From assembly GCF_024385525.1 (NCBI RefSeq), contig NZ_JANFLU010000008.1, positions 1 to 64,000 of the forward strand: 64,000 bases of DNA. The letters are read 5' to 3'. Numbering within the stretch: position 1 is the stretch's first letter; every line of letters starts with the position of its first letter. Origin of the DNA: Arthrobacter sp. zg-Y238. GTDB taxonomy: Bacteria; Actinomycetota; Actinomycetes; Actinomycetales; Micrococcaceae. Below the pieces are notes generated by a model, which saw only the letters and a program-made list of their open reading frames with translations, was not told the DNA's origin and made no database searches. Below are positions 18,129 through 27,799 of the stretch, piece by piece. A program made the position numbers and the translations under genes.

Positions 18129-21100
18129 ATGACTAATCAGAATAATGGAACCAATGAACTGCCTGTGGAAACCGGTGCGGCAGGGGATCTTCCCGTGCAG
18201 CCGGACGAGCAGCCGGCACCCGTAAAGAAGGCCACCCGCAGCCGCCGCAAGTCTGTCCCGGCTGCGTCCCCCGCAGGGCAGCCCGCAGCGGCCGCCCCGG
18301 AAGCCGAAACGGTTCCAGCAGAAACCCAGCCGGAAACGCCCGCGCCCGCCGCTGAGAAGCCCAAGCGCACACGCGCTCCCCGCAAGAAGGCAGCACCGGC
18401 CGCCGAAGCAGTTACCCCGTCTGAGGAGACCCCCGAAGCCGCCGCCGAAGCCGCTTCCGCCGCCGCAGACTCGGTAGCCCTTGAAGCGGCTCCCGAAGCC
18501 GCTTCCGCTGAAGCAGCTCCCGCGAAGACAGTCCGCCGGCGCCGCAGCCCGGCCAAGAAGCCTACCGCTGATGCCGTTGCCGCAGAGAGCGCTCCTGCCG
18601 TCGAGAACGCCGCTGCCGACGAAGTGACGCTTGCAGCCGGTCCCGAGTCCACCAACACCGAACCCGCTGCCGAAGCGGCCGCCCCGGCACCGAAAACCCG
18701 TACCCGGCGCCGGGCCAGCACGCCGACCGGTCCGGCACGTTCGGCGGAGTCGGCCCAGTCTGCTGCTGCGGAAACCGCCGAAACCCCCGCCGAGCCGGTG
18801 CTGCCCGCCGCGGCCGAAGCAACCGCAAAGACCGAGGCCCCGGCCAAGGCCGAAGCCGCCGGGCCCACCTCCGCGCTGGATCCGTTCTCTGTGCCGGAAT
18901 CGCCCACCTCGGTGCTGTTCCACGCCCCGGACCTCACCGCCGTACGCTCCGTGCCGGTGGCCAAGCCCGCCGAAGCGGAAGAAACGGACGAGCAGGAGGG
19001 CAACGAAGATTCCGGCCGTTCCCGCCGCCGGTCCCGCCGCGGCCGCAGCCGCCAGGGCTCGGAAGCTGGAACCGGGCAGGAAGCCAGTGCAGAAGAAGCA
19101 GCGACCGGCCCCGAGGACAGCGAGTCCGACGGCGTAACCTCCCGCCGTCGTCGTCGGCGCCGCCGCGGGGATGCCGACCTGGAACTGACCGGGGGAGCGG
19201 ACGATGATCCGCCCAACACCGTCACCCGGGTACGCGCACCGCGCGCCCACGTCGAGGCGCCGGTCTCGGACCGCGTCACCAGCGTCAAGGGCTCAACCCG
19301 GCTGGAAGCCAAGAAGCAGCGCCGCCGCGAGTCCCGCGAGTCGGGCCGCCGCCGCCATGTAATCACCGAGGCTGAGTTCCTGGCCCGCCGTGAGTCCGTG
19401 GACCGTCAGATGATTGTCCGCCAGCGTGACGAGCGGATCCAGATCGGCGTGCTGGAGGACGGCGTCCTTGCCGAGCACTTTGTCTCCAACACCCAGCAGG
19501 ACTCCCTGATCGGCAACGTCTACGTCGGCAAGGTCCAGAATGTGCTGCCCAGCATGGAGGCAGCCTTCGTGGACATCGGCCGCGGACGCAACGCCGTGCT
19601 GTACGCCGGCGAGGTCAACTGGGATGCCGCCGGCCTGGACGGCCAGCCGCGCCGTATTGAACTGGCGCTGAAGTCCGGCGACTCGGTCCTGGTGCAGGTC
19701 ACCAAGGACCCGGTGGGCCACAAGGGTGCACGCCTGACCAGCCAGATCTCGCTGCCCGGCCGCTACCTCGTGTACGTTCCGGGCGGTTCGATGACAGGCA
19801 TCTCGCGCAAGCTGCCCGACGTCGAACGCAACCGGCTCAAGAAGATCCTCAAGGACCACCTGCCGGAAAACGCGGGCGTTATTGTGCGCACTGCCGCCGA
19901 AGGTGCCAGCGAGGAAGAGTTGATGAATGACATCAACCGCCTCCGCGCCCAGTGGGAGAACATTGAGGCCAAGTCCACGTCCACGAAGACGCTGCCGCCC
20001 GAACTGCTGTACGGCGAACCGGACCTGACCATCAAGGTGGTCCGCGACGTCTTCAACGAGGACTTCTCCAAGCTCGTGGTCTCCGGTGAAGAGGCCTGGG
20101 ACACCATCGAGGCCTATGTCACGTATGTGGCGCCGGATCTGGTGGGACGCCTCGAGAAGTGGACCAAGGACGAGGACATCTTCTCGGCCCACCGCATCGA
20201 CGAGCAGATCGCCAAGGCCCTGGACCGCAAGGTGTTCCTGCCTTCGGGTGGTTCCCTGGTGATCGACCGCACCGAAGCCATGACAGTGGTGGACGTGAAC
20301 ACGGGCAAGTTCACCGGCAGCGGCGGCAACCTGGAAGAAACCGTCACTAAGAACAACCTCGAAGCGGCCGAAGAAGTGGTCCGCCAGCTGCGTCTGCGCG
20401 ACATCGGCGGCATCATCGTCATCGACTTCATCGACATGGTCCTTGAAGCCAACCGCGACCTGGTGCTGCGCCGCCTCGTGGAGTGCCTGGGCCGGGACCG
20501 TACCAAGCACCAGGTGGCCGAGGTTACCTCGCTGGGCCTGGTCCAGATGACCCGCAAGCGCATGGGCACCGGCCTGCTGGAAGTCTTCGGCGAGACCTGT
20601 GAACACTGCGAAGGCCGCGGCGTCGTCACGCAGGACGTACCCGTGGAGCACCGCCGCAGCACCAGCCACACGCCGGCCGGCAACGGCCACGCGGTTGCGG
20701 ACGATAACCACCAGCAGCACCTCAAGCAGGAAAAGCAGTCCCGCGGGGACCGGAAGCGCAACCGCAGCCGCGGACAGAACGGGAACGTCCAGGCTGCTGA
20801 AGATCAGCCGCAGCCCGACGAGCCGGTGCAGGAAGATGCCGAGCGGCAGGCGAAGGCCGAAGCCGCCCGTGCAGCCTTGGCCAGCATTGCCGCTGCGACC
20901 GCCGCCGCGCACGACGTTGTTGACGCCGTCGCCAACGGCAACGCGGGATCGCCGGCGCCGAAGGAAGCAACCGCTGACGAGTCCGACACCGAGCCGGGCG
21001 CCGTGCTGAATATCCAGGGCGAAACCGTAGTGGTTCCCCGCCGCCAGCGGCGCCGTCAGGTGAAGGAAGAACCCGTCCTGACGTTGGAAAGCCTGACCGA

Positions 21101-21443
21101 AGCCTTCAACGAGGTTGCCTCGGCTGTGTCCCAGCCGGCGGAACCGGCGCAGGGAGCCGAAACGGCGTCTGCTGCCCAGCAGGAGCCGACGTCCACCCGG
21201 CAGGCTGCACCCCAGGCATCGGCACCGGAGGCACCCGCCCGTCCGGTGCGCCGCCGCAGGGCAGCCAGCAGCCCGCAGGGAGCCGCCGAGGTCACGGCGC
21301 CGGCCGCAGGGGAAGCAGCTTCCTCCGCTCCGGCACGGCATACGGCCACGGCTGCCGGCAAGCCGCCGGTGGCCCGGGAGGAAAAGACCGGTGCAGCGGC
21401 TCCGGTGATCCTGGGCGTAGGCGTACCTGCCTCCGAACTGTAG
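18129..21443 (+). CDS. rne: Ribonuclease E/G family protein
   Basis: This endoribonuclease of 1104 residues works in mRNA turnover and rRNA processing. The catalytic core runs from about 425 to 835: an S1-type RNA-binding part (near 455-530), Asp722 in VVDVNTG and Asp766 in IVIDFID as the metal-binding pair, and the zinc link Cys824-x-x-Cys827 (CEHC). About 400 residues before the core and 270 after it are Ala/Pro/Glu-rich with many short Arg/Lys clusters, likely disordered RNA- and protein-binding arms, as in other actinobacterial RNase E. L21, L27 and Obg follow. Confidence 0.93.
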   Translation: MTNQNNGTNELPVETGAAGDLPVQPDEQPAPVKKATRSRRKSVPAASPAGQPAAAAPEAETVPAETQPETPAPAAEKPKRTRAPRKKAAPAAEAVTPSEETPEAAAEAASAAADSVALEAAPEAASAEAAPAKTVRRRRSPAKKPTADAVAAESAPAVENAAADEVTLAAGPESTNTEPAAEAAAPAPKTRTRRRASTPTGPARSAESAQSAAAETAETPAEPVLPAAAEATAKTEAPAKAEAAGPTSALDPFSVPESPTSVLFHAPDLTAVRSVPVAKPAEAEETDEQEGNEDSGRSRRRSRRGRSRQGSEAGTGQEASAEEAATGPEDSESDGVTSRRRRRRRRGDADLELTGGADDDPPNTVTRVRAPRAHVEAPVSDRVTSVKGSTRLEAKKQRRRESRESGRRRHVITEAEFLARRESVDRQMIVRQRDERIQIGVLEDGVLAEHFVSNTQQDSLIGNVYVGKVQNVLPSMEAAFVDIGRGRNAVLYAGEVNWDAAGLDGQPRRIELALKSGDSVLVQVTKDPVGHKGARLTSQISLPGRYLVYVPGGSMTGISRKLPDVERNRLKKILKDHLPENAGVIVRTAAEGASEEELMNDINRLRAQWENIEAKSTSTKTLPPELLYGEPDLTIKVVRDVFNEDFSKLVVSGEEAWDTIEAYVTYVAPDLVGRLEKWTKDEDIFSAHRIDEQIAKALDRKVFLPSGGSLVIDRTEAMTVVDVNTGKFTGSGGNLEETVTKNNLEAAEEVVRQLRLRDIGGIIVIDFIDMVLEANRDLVLRRLVECLGRDRTKHQVAEVTSLGLVQMTRKRMGTGLLEVFGETCEHCEGRGVVTQDVPVEHRRSTSHTPAGNGHAVADDNHQQHLKQEKQSRGDRKRNRSRGQNGNVQAAEDQPQPDEPVQEDAERQAKAEAARAALASIAAATAAAHDVVDAVANGNAGSPAPKEATADESDTEPGAVLNIQGETVVVPRRQRRRQVKEEPVLTLESLTEAFNEVASAVSQPAEPAQGAETASAAQQEPTSTRQAAPQASAPEAPARPVRRRRAASSPQGAAEVTAPAAGEAASSAPARHTATAAGKPPVAREEKTGAAAPVILGVGVPASEL

Positions 21444-21457
21444 CGTCCCCGTTCCAC

Positions 21458-21506
21458 CGCCTGCGGGCGGCCTGTCCCTGATGGGGCCGGCCGCCCGCAG
21501 GCGTTT
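21458..21506 (+). terminator. Terminator after rne
   Basis: CGCCTGCGGGCGGCC at 21458-21472 pairs perfectly over 15 bp with 21489-21503, followed by TTT. The rplU operon therefore has its own promoter. Confidence 0.8.
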
Positions 21507-21792
21507 AAGCCCGTGCTGCGGACCCACCGGGGCACCGATGCCCGGAACACCGGCTTCATGGGATAAAGTAGAGATCGAGCAGTGGCACCGGTTCGGTGGC
21601 GCGTGGGTCGACTCCGCATGTGCATAGCGCATTTGCGGGTTATAGGACCATTAGCGTAGCCTTGAACTTCGGTGCGAACGCCTTCCAACCGTTTATCGGT
21701 TCAGGCGGAACTGCATGGCGCAAGGCGGGTCCAATCTGGATCTGGCTAAATGCGCATCCAAGTATTAAACGTCGAGAGAAGTGAGTTCCCAA
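21507..21792 (+). promoter_or_regulatory. Promoter and leader region of rplU-rpmA
   Basis: No gene is supported in this 286-base stretch. TAAAGT at 21563-21568 is one -10 candidate, which would give a leader of about 220 bases. Leaders that allow L21 to control its own operon are known in some bacteria, but I did not recognise a conserved structure here. Confidence 0.35.
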
Positions 21793-22104
21793 GTGGTGTA
21801 CGCGATTGTCCGCGCTGGCGGCCGCCAAGAAAAGGTTTCCGTCGGAGACCTCGTAACCCTGGACCGCGTCCCCGGTGGAGCCGGTAGCACCTTTGAGCTG
21901 CCTGCCCTGCTTTTGGTTGATGGCGACAAGGTCACCTCTGCTGCACAGGACCTGGCCAAGGTTACCGTGACTGCAGAAATCGTCGAGAACTTCCGGGGTC
22001 CGAAGATTGTTATCCAGAAGTTCAAGAACAAGACCGGCTACAAGAAGCGTCAGGGCTACCGCTCCTCGCTGACCAAGGTCAAGGTTACGTCCATCAACTC
22101 CTGA
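21793..22104 (+). CDS. rplU: 50S ribosomal protein L21
   Basis: L21 binds 23S rRNA in the large subunit. The protein starts [14 protein letters not shown] and ends in the basic stretch [14 protein letters not shown] choose the GTG at 21793 (103 residues), which gives the usual L21 N-terminus and leaves the purine-rich GAGAGAAG at a workable distance; the GTG at 21781 adds four non-conserved residues and lies too close to that site. rpmA follows, as in nearly all bacteria. Confidence 0.95.
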   Translation: MVYAIVRAGGRQEKVSVGDLVTLDRVPGGAGSTFELPALLLVDGDKVTSAAQDLAKVTVTAEIVENFRGPKIVIQKFKNKTGYKKRQGYRSSLTKVKVTSINS

Positions 22105-22188
22105 TTCTCCTGCCGGCCCCAGGGCCGGGAACGCGGGTGTGATCCCGCCTGAGGGTTTCAATATCAGTTAGCAAAGGCAGGCAAAGAA

Positions 22189-22452
22189 ATGGCACATAAG
22201 AAAGGTGCGAGTTCCACTCGCAACGGTCGCGACTCCAACGCCCAGTACCTCGGCGTAAAGCGTTTCGGCGGCCAGGTTGTCAAGGCAGGCGAAATCATCG
22301 TTCGCCAGCGCGGCACCCACTTCCACCCGGGTGAGGGTGTTGGCCGCGGAGGCGACGACACCCTGTTCGCCTTGGAAGCAGGCGCAGTTGAATTCGGCAG
22401 CCGTCGTGGCCGCCGCGTCGTGAACATCGTGGCTGCTGCAGCCGCCGAGTAA
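22189..22452 (+). CDS. rpmA: 50S ribosomal protein L27
   Basis: L27 lies near the peptidyl transferase centre. The 87-residue protein begins [16 protein letters not shown] and has the family block [18 protein letters not shown]. There is no cleavable N-terminal extension of the Firmicutes type. The ribosome site is weak (AAAGGCAGG). A small GC hairpin (CCGGCCC/GGGCCGG near 22113-22128) lies between rplU and this gene. Confidence 0.97.
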   Translation: MAHKKGASSTRNGRDSNAQYLGVKRFGGQVVKAGEIIVRQRGTHFHPGEGVGRGGDDTLFALEAGAVEFGSRRGRRVVNIVAAAAAE

Positions 22453-22472
22453 TCACCGGCATTTAGCTTTTC

Positions 22473-22512
22473 CGACGGGGCGGGCCTTGATGGTCCGCCC
22501 CGTCGTTTTTTT
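22473..22512 (+). terminator. Intrinsic terminator after rpmA
   Basis: CGACGGGGCGG at 22473-22483 pairs with CCGCCCCGTCG at 22495-22505 and is followed by seven T residues. This is the clearest rho-independent terminator in the window. Confidence 0.93.
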
Positions 22513-22560
22513 AAGCCAAGTAGAATTGGCATGATCAAGTAGTTCCTTTGAAGGAGAACC

Positions 22561-24144
22561 ATGGCCAGCTTTGTAGACCGCGTAGTGCTGCATGTTTCGG
22601 GCGGTACAGGCGGCCATGGTTGCGTGTCCGTCAAGCGTGAAAAGTTCAAGCCCCTGGGCGGGCCCGACGGCGGCAACGGCGGCGACGGCGGCGACGTCAT
22701 CCTGCGCGTTGACTCGAATACGACCACCCTGCTCGACTACCACCACGCACCGCACCGGCATGCCACCAACGGCGGCAACGGGATGGGCGACTGGCGCGCG
22801 GGCAAGACCGGGGAGACGCTGATCCTCCCCGTTCCGGACGGCACCGTCGTCAAGAACAAGGCCGGCGACGTCCTGGCGGACCTGGTAGGGGAGGGCTCCG
22901 AATACATCGCTGCCGCCGGTGGTCAGGGCGGCCTCGGCAACTCCTCGCTTTCCTCGCAGAAGCGCAAGGCGCCCGGATTCGCGCTGTTGGGCGTCCCCGG
23001 CGAAGAGGCCGACATTGTCCTGGAGCTCAAGTCCATTGCCGATATTGCACTGGTCGGCTTCCCGTCGGCCGGCAAGTCCTCGCTGATTGCCGCCATCTCC
23101 GCCGCCCGGCCGAAGATCGCCGACTACCCCTTCACCACGCTGATCCCGAACCTGGGCGTTGTCCAGTCCGGTGACGTGCGCTTTACCGTCGCCGATGTTC
23201 CCGGCCTGATTGAAGGTGCCTCGGAAGGCAAGGGCCTGGGCCACAACTTCCTGCGCCACGTGGAACGCTGCGCCGCCCTGGTGCACGTGCTGGATTGTGC
23301 CGCACTGGAAACGGACCGCGACCCCATTGGGGACCTGGAAGTCATTGAGCGCGAGCTCGAGAAGTACGAAGTGGACATGAGCTACGCGGGCACCGACGGC
23401 GACGTCGTGCCGCTGAACCGCCGTCCGCGCCTTGTCGCACTGAACAAGGTGGACGTTCCTGACGGCCGCGACATGGCCGGGTTCGTCCGGCCGGAACTGG
23501 AGAAGCGCGGCTACCGCGTGTTCGAGGTTTCCGCGTCCAGCCATGAAGGCCTGCGTGAACTCGGGTTCGCCATGGCTGCCATCGTCAAGGACGCCCGGGA
23601 TGCCGTGGAGAAGGCTCCGCCGCGCATCCAGCCGCCGGTCCTGAAGCCGCGCGGCGTCAACTACAAGGGCGGCTTCCTGATCCGCCGCGAGGAGCGCAAC
23701 CTCGAGCCGCTCTTCCGCGTCCTGGGTGAGAAGCCGGTTCGCTGGGTCCAGCAGACCGACTTCACCAATGACGAAGCCGTGGGCTACCTGGCGGACCGCC
23801 TGGCCAAGCTGGGCGTGGAGGAGAAACTGTTCAAGGAAGGCGCCAAGCCCGGTGACGCCGTGGTCATCGGCGAGGGCGACGGCGTCGTCTTCGACTGGGA
23901 GCCCACGATGATCGGCGGAGCGGAACTGCTTGCCGCTTCCCCGCGTGGCAGCGATATCCGCGTCGAAGACTTCTCCCGCCCGACCCGCGAGGAAAAGCGC
24001 GGCGACCACCAGAAGCGCAAGGAAGCCCGCGCCGCGGCCCGCGATGAGCTCGAAGCCGAGCGCAAGGCAGGCATCTGGACCGAGTCCGTGAACTACAAGC
24101 ACTCCTCCCGCCCTGCGGACGTCGAGGGTAACGAAGAGGACTAA
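22561..24144 (+). CDS. obg: GTPase Obg/CgtA
   Basis: Obg is an essential GTPase tied to ribosome assembly and stress responses. The 527-residue protein has the glycine-rich Obg fold (1-158), then the G domain: G1 GFPSAGKS at 166-173, G2 Thr192, G3 DVPG at 212-215, G4 NKVD at 295-298 and the SAS motif near 327. An OCT domain (about 350-430) and a charged C-terminal extension follow. AAGGAG precedes the ATG. It has its own promoter region after the rpmA terminator (TAGAAT near 22520). Confidence 0.96.
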   Translation: MASFVDRVVLHVSGGTGGHGCVSVKREKFKPLGGPDGGNGGDGGDVILRVDSNTTTLLDYHHAPHRHATNGGNGMGDWRAGKTGETLILPVPDGTVVKNKAGDVLADLVGEGSEYIAAAGGQGGLGNSSLSSQKRKAPGFALLGVPGEEADIVLELKSIADIALVGFPSAGKSSLIAAISAARPKIADYPFTTLIPNLGVVQSGDVRFTVADVPGLIEGASEGKGLGHNFLRHVERCAALVHVLDCAALETDRDPIGDLEVIERELEKYEVDMSYAGTDGDVVPLNRRPRLVALNKVDVPDGRDMAGFVRPELEKRGYRVFEVSASSHEGLRELGFAMAAIVKDARDAVEKAPPRIQPPVLKPRGVNYKGGFLIRREERNLEPLFRVLGEKPVRWVQQTDFTNDEAVGYLADRLAKLGVEEKLFKEGAKPGDAVVIGEGDGVVFDWEPTMIGGAELLAASPRGSDIRVEDFSRPTREEKRGDHQKRKEARAAARDELEAERKAGIWTESVNYKHSSRPADVEGNEED

Positions 24145-24196
24145 CACCTTCATCTTCCCGAGAGGGACGGGGTGCAGCGCATAGGCTGGGCAGGTT

Positions 24197-25411
24197 ATGA
24201 GTGAACAAATCGAATTCGCCACACCTGCCCGCCGTGCGTTAACGTCCCGCTCCGGGCTGGCCCGGGCCCGCCGGGTAGTGGTCAAGGTGGGGTCCTCCTC
24301 CCTGACCTCGGTAGCGGGCGGCATCTCCGACTCTGCCCTGAAGTCCCTGGCCGACGTGCTTTCCGCCCGGCATGCGCAGGGCACCGAGATCATCCTGGTC
24401 TCTTCCGGCGCTATCAGCGCCGGGCTGGCGCCGCTGGGCCTCACCAAGCGCCCGGCGCAGCTTTCCTCCCAGCAGGCCGCCGCCAGCGTGGGGCAGGGGC
24501 TGCTGATGGCCCGATACACCTCCGCATTCGGCGTCCACGGAGTCACCGTCAGCCAGGTATTGCTTACGGTGGAGGACCTGATGCGCCGCGCCCATCACGC
24601 CAACGCGCACCGCGCCATGGAACGGCTGCTGAACTTCGGCGTCCTGCCCATCGTGAATGAGAACGACGCCGTTGCCAGCCACGAGATCCGTTTCGGCGAC
24701 AATGACCGTCTGGCCGCCCTGGTGGCTCACCTCGTGAAGGCCGACGCGCTCATCCTGCTCTCCGACGTCGACGCCCTCTACGACGGTCCGCCGTCCGAGG
24801 GCGCCCGCCGCATCCCCGAAGTCACCGGTCCCAAGGACCTGGCGGACGTGCGGATCGGGAAGGTGGGCAAGGCCGGCGTGGGTACGGGCGGGATGGCGAC
24901 GAAGGTCGAAGCAGCCACCATTGCCGCGGAATCGGGCATCCCTGCACTGGTCACGTCCACAGCCAATGCCGCCGCCGCGCTGGCCGGAGAAGACGTAGGC
25001 ACCTGGTTCACTACCCGCGGCCGCCGCCGGTCCATCCGCCTGCTGTGGCTCGCCCACCTCGCCCGCATTCAGGGCACTCTGGTGCTCGACGACGGCGCGG
25101 CACGGGCAGTGGGGGACCGGCACCGTTCGCTGCTGCCGGCGGGAATCACTGCTGTAAAGGGGCAGTTCGAGCCCGGTGACGCCGTTGCCCTGGCCGATAC
25201 CGCGGGCCGCGTGATTGCCCATGGCCTGACCAACTACGGTTCGGACGAGCTGCCGTCCATGCTCGGCCGCTCCACCCGCGAACTGTCGCGCGAACTGGGG
25301 CGCGGCTATGAACGCGCTGTGGTGCACGTAAACGACCTCGTTCTCCTGCACCCCAACGAAGCACCGGGACCCGGGCCGGATGCCGGCACCGGACCTACAC
25401 TGGGAGCATGA
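24197..25411 (+). CDS. proB: Glutamate 5-kinase
   Basis: ProB phosphorylates glutamate, the first step of proline synthesis. The 404-residue protein has the amino-acid kinase domain (VVVKVGSSSLT near 27-37, LVSSGAISAG, NENDAV, FGDNDRLAA, LLSDVDALY) and a C-terminal PUA domain from about residue 300. A TAGGCT box lies nine bases before the ATG, so the leader is very short or absent. The stop overlaps the proA start. Confidence 0.95.
   Translation: MSEQIEFATPARRALTSRSGLARARRVVVKVGSSSLTSVAGGISDSALKSLADVLSARHAQGTEIILVSSGAISAGLAPLGLTKRPAQLSSQQAAASVGQGLLMARYTSAFGVHGVTVSQVLLTVEDLMRRAHHANAHRAMERLLNFGVLPIVNENDAVASHEIRFGDNDRLAALVAHLVKADALILLSDVDALYDGPPSEGARRIPEVTGPKDLADVRIGKVGKAGVGTGGMATKVEAATIAAESGIPALVTSTANAAAALAGEDVGTWFTTRGRRRSIRLLWLAHLARIQGTLVLDDGAARAVGDRHRSLLPAGITAVKGQFEPGDAVALADTAGRVIAHGLTNYGSDELPSMLGRSTRELSRELGRGYERAVVHVNDLVLLHPNEAPGPGPDAGTGPTLGA
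25396..25401 (+). promoter_or_regulatory. -10 box six bases before proA
   Basis: TACACT ends six bases before the proA ATG and lies inside the end of proB. The intervening GGGAGC could also act as a ribosome site on a proB-proA transcript. Confidence 0.4.
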
Positions 25412-26721
25412 CTTCCGTGAACACAACTGAGGCCGAACTCGAACCCGCCGGCGCGCCGGACACCGGCGTCGAGGCCCAGGTCCATGCCCTCGCCGACCGT
25501 TCCCGCACCGCCGCACGGCGCCTGGCCAGGGCCAACCGTGCCTGGAAGGACCGCGCCCTGCGGCAGATCGCGCAGAACGTCAACGCGAAACAGGCCGCCA
25601 TCCTCGAGGCCAACGCCCGCGATGTGGCGGCCGGCCGGGACAACGGGACCTCAACGGCCATGCTGGACCGGCTGTCGCTGACGCCGGCACGCATCACCGC
25701 GCTGGCCGCAGCGCTGGAGAACCTTGCCGGGCTGCCGGATCCGGTGGGATCCGTAGCCCGCGGCCAGACGCTGCCCAACGGTCTGCGGCTGCGCCAGGTG
25801 CACGTTCCGATGGGCGTGGTGGCCGCCATCTACGAGGCCCGCCCCAACGTCACCCTCGACATTGCCGGCCTGGCACTGAAAAGCGGCAATGCGGTTCTCC
25901 TGCGCGGCGGCAGCGCCGCCGCGAACACCAACGCGGTCCTCGTGGAAATCATCCGTGATTCCCTCGAGGAAGCAGGCCTGCCCGCCGACGCCGTGCAGAG
26001 CGTTGACCAATACGGCCGGGAAGGCGCCAACGTACTCATGAAGGCACGGGGCCGGGTGGACGTGCTCATTCCGCGCGGCGGCCGCTCCCTGATCCAGTCC
26101 GTCGTCACCAACGCCACCGTGCCCGTCATCGAGACGGGGGAGGGCAACGTGCATATCTACCTGGACCATTCGGCGCCGGTGGAGATGGCAGTGGACATCC
26201 TGCTCAACGCCAAGACGCAGCGCCCGAGCGTCTGCAATACCGTCGAGACCCTGCTCATCCACGAGGGCGCTCCGGCGGCCGGCGATGTCCTGGCTGCGCT
26301 GGCCGCCGCCGGCGTCCGCCTGCACGCCGACCCCCGGGCCATGGAACTGCTGCCCGCCGGAGTCAGCGCGGAAGCAGCAGACGACGGCGACTGGGGGCGT
26401 GAGTACATGGACCTGGACCTGGCCGTGGCTGTGGTGGACACGCTGGATGACGCGCTGGAGCACATCAGGCGCTGGACCACCGGTCACACTGAAGCGATTA
26501 TCACCAACGACCTTGCCAATGCCGAGCGGTTCATTGCTGAGATCGATTCGGCGGCGGTCATTGTCAATGCCTCCACCAGGTTCACGGACGGTGGCGAACT
26601 CGGGCTGGGGGCCGAAGTGGGCATTTCCACGCAGAAAATGCATGCGCGGGGGCCCATGGGCCTCAGGGAACTGACCACTACGAAATGGATCATCCAGGGC
26701 GACGGGCAGATCCGCGACTAG
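25408..26721 (+). CDS. proA: Glutamate-5-semialdehyde dehydrogenase
   Basis: ProA reduces glutamyl phosphate with NADPH, the second step of proline synthesis. The 437-residue aldehyde-dehydrogenase-fold protein has the catalytic cysteine Cys276 in QRPSVCNTVE and the family segments YEARPNVT and GLRELTTTKW. Its ATG overlaps the proB stop (ATGA), so the two are coupled. Confidence 0.96.
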   Translation: MTSVNTTEAELEPAGAPDTGVEAQVHALADRSRTAARRLARANRAWKDRALRQIAQNVNAKQAAILEANARDVAAGRDNGTSTAMLDRLSLTPARITALAAALENLAGLPDPVGSVARGQTLPNGLRLRQVHVPMGVVAAIYEARPNVTLDIAGLALKSGNAVLLRGGSAAANTNAVLVEIIRDSLEEAGLPADAVQSVDQYGREGANVLMKARGRVDVLIPRGGRSLIQSVVTNATVPVIETGEGNVHIYLDHSAPVEMAVDILLNAKTQRPSVCNTVETLLIHEGAPAAGDVLAALAAAGVRLHADPRAMELLPAGVSAEAADDGDWGREYMDLDLAVAVVDTLDDALEHIRRWTTGHTEAIITNDLANAERFIAEIDSAAVIVNASTRFTDGGELGLGAEVGISTQKMHARGPMGLRELTTTKWIIQGDGQIRD

Positions 26722-26793
26722 TTCCGTCCAATGCCCGGCGACGGGTCCGGCTGCGATGTGCACTCCGTTACGCGTACCATTGACTAAGAACCC

Positions 26794-26817
26794 GTTCCGC
26801 CGGCTGCCCGGCGGAAC
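26794..26817 (+). other. Hairpin in the leader of the 77-residue membrane protein gene
   Basis: GTTCCGCCGG and CCGGCGGAAC form a perfect 10-bp stem on a CTGC loop. No T-run follows, so it is not a typical terminator. It ends 23 bases before the next ATG. Confidence 0.6.
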
Positions 26818-26840
26818 CTATCGATCTCTAGGGGAGATAC

Positions 26841-27074
26841 ATGCTGATCCAGCTTACGGGCGCCGTGTTTACTGCTGCCGAAGAACACCACGTTGACCTG
26901 CCGGCGTCTCCGTACGTCTACGGTGGAGTCATCTTTGCGGCATTCCTGTTGCTGATGCTGATCACGGTGTCCTTCTCCAACGTGGGCAACCGGCACACGG
27001 CCGAGCCGGAGCACATTGATCCCCAGCGCCAGTTCCCCGACAAGCATGACCACGGTCAGGCCATCCGGGACTGA
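26841..27074 (+). CDS. Small hypothetical single-span membrane protein
   Basis: This 77-residue protein has one strong membrane segment (about residues 27-46) and a polar, His/Asp-rich C-terminal tail. It has an AGGGGAG ribosome site. I know it only as a short conserved protein between proA and nadD in Arthrobacter-like genomes; no function can be given. Its stop lies 35 bases before the nadD start. Confidence 0.7.
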   Translation: MLIQLTGAVFTAAEEHHVDLPASPYVYGGVIFAAFLLLMLITVSFSNVGNRHTAEPEHIDPQRQFPDKHDHGQAIRD

Positions 27075-27109
27075 CCCCGTACGTGGAGTCAGCGAAGGCG
27101 TTCTTCCCC

Positions 27110-27775
27110 ATGGGTGAACCGCAGCGGACGGAAAGCAACGGAAAGCGCAGATTCCGCCTCGGAGTCATGGGTGGAACGTTCGACCCCATTCATAACGGCC
27201 ACCTGGTGGCGGCGAGTGAGGTTGCGTCCACGTTCGATCTGGACGAAGTGGTATTCGTTCCCACCGGTGACCCGTGGCATAAGCCGGCCGCGCAGCAGGT
27301 GAGTCCGGCCGAGCACCGGTATCTGATGACCGTCATTGCGACGGCATCGAACCCGCGGTTCACGGTGAGCCGGGTCGACATCGACCGGCCCGGCCCTACG
27401 TACACCATTGACACTCTGCGCGATTTGAAGGCAGCGAGGCCCGAGGCTGACCTGTTCTTCATCACCGGCGCCGACGCCATGGCGCAGATCCTGTCCTGGA
27501 AAGACATCCAGGAGCTGTGGTCATTGGCGCGCTTTGTGGGCGTGACGCGGCCGGGGCACGTTCTGGAGAACGTCGGCCGGGAGGACGTCTTCCTGTTGGA
27601 TGTGCCGGCCATGGCGATATCTTCGACCGACTGCCGACGCCGCGTGGCCGAAGGCAACCCCGTGTGGTACCTGGTGCCGGACGGGGTAGTGCAGTACATC
27701 GCGAAGCACCGTTTGTATGCCGCCGACAGGCAGTCTCCGAACTCCGCGGAAACCGAAACAGAACCAGTAGCGTAA
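27110..27775 (+). CDS. nadD: Nicotinate-nucleotide adenylyltransferase
   Basis: NadD joins nicotinate mononucleotide and ATP to form deamido-NAD. The protein has the nucleotidyltransferase motif [11 protein letters not shown] near residues 21-31 and ISSTDCRRR towards the C-terminus. With the ATG at 27110 it has 221 residues; a GTG at 27083 would add nine more and neither has a strong ribosome site. It stands ahead of a low-complexity protein and rsfS, the usual neighbourhood. This is the NAD enzyme shared by synthesis and the nicotinate route; two further salvage loci lie at 32.5 and 51.9 kb. Confidence 0.93.
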   Translation: MGEPQRTESNGKRRFRLGVMGGTFDPIHNGHLVAASEVASTFDLDEVVFVPTGDPWHKPAAQQVSPAEHRYLMTVIATASNPRFTVSRVDIDRPGPTYTIDTLRDLKAARPEADLFFITGADAMAQILSWKDIQELWSLARFVGVTRPGHVLENVGREDVFLLDVPAMAISSTDCRRRVAEGNPVWYLVPDGVVQYIAKHRLYAADRQSPNSAETETEPVA

Positions 27776-27799
27776 ATACACATACCGGATGGGTAGGAA

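Noticed and set aside
19293-21632. A 779-residue open frame opposite rne
   Set aside because: The rne frame has catalytic motifs; the antisense one has none and runs past the rne terminator.
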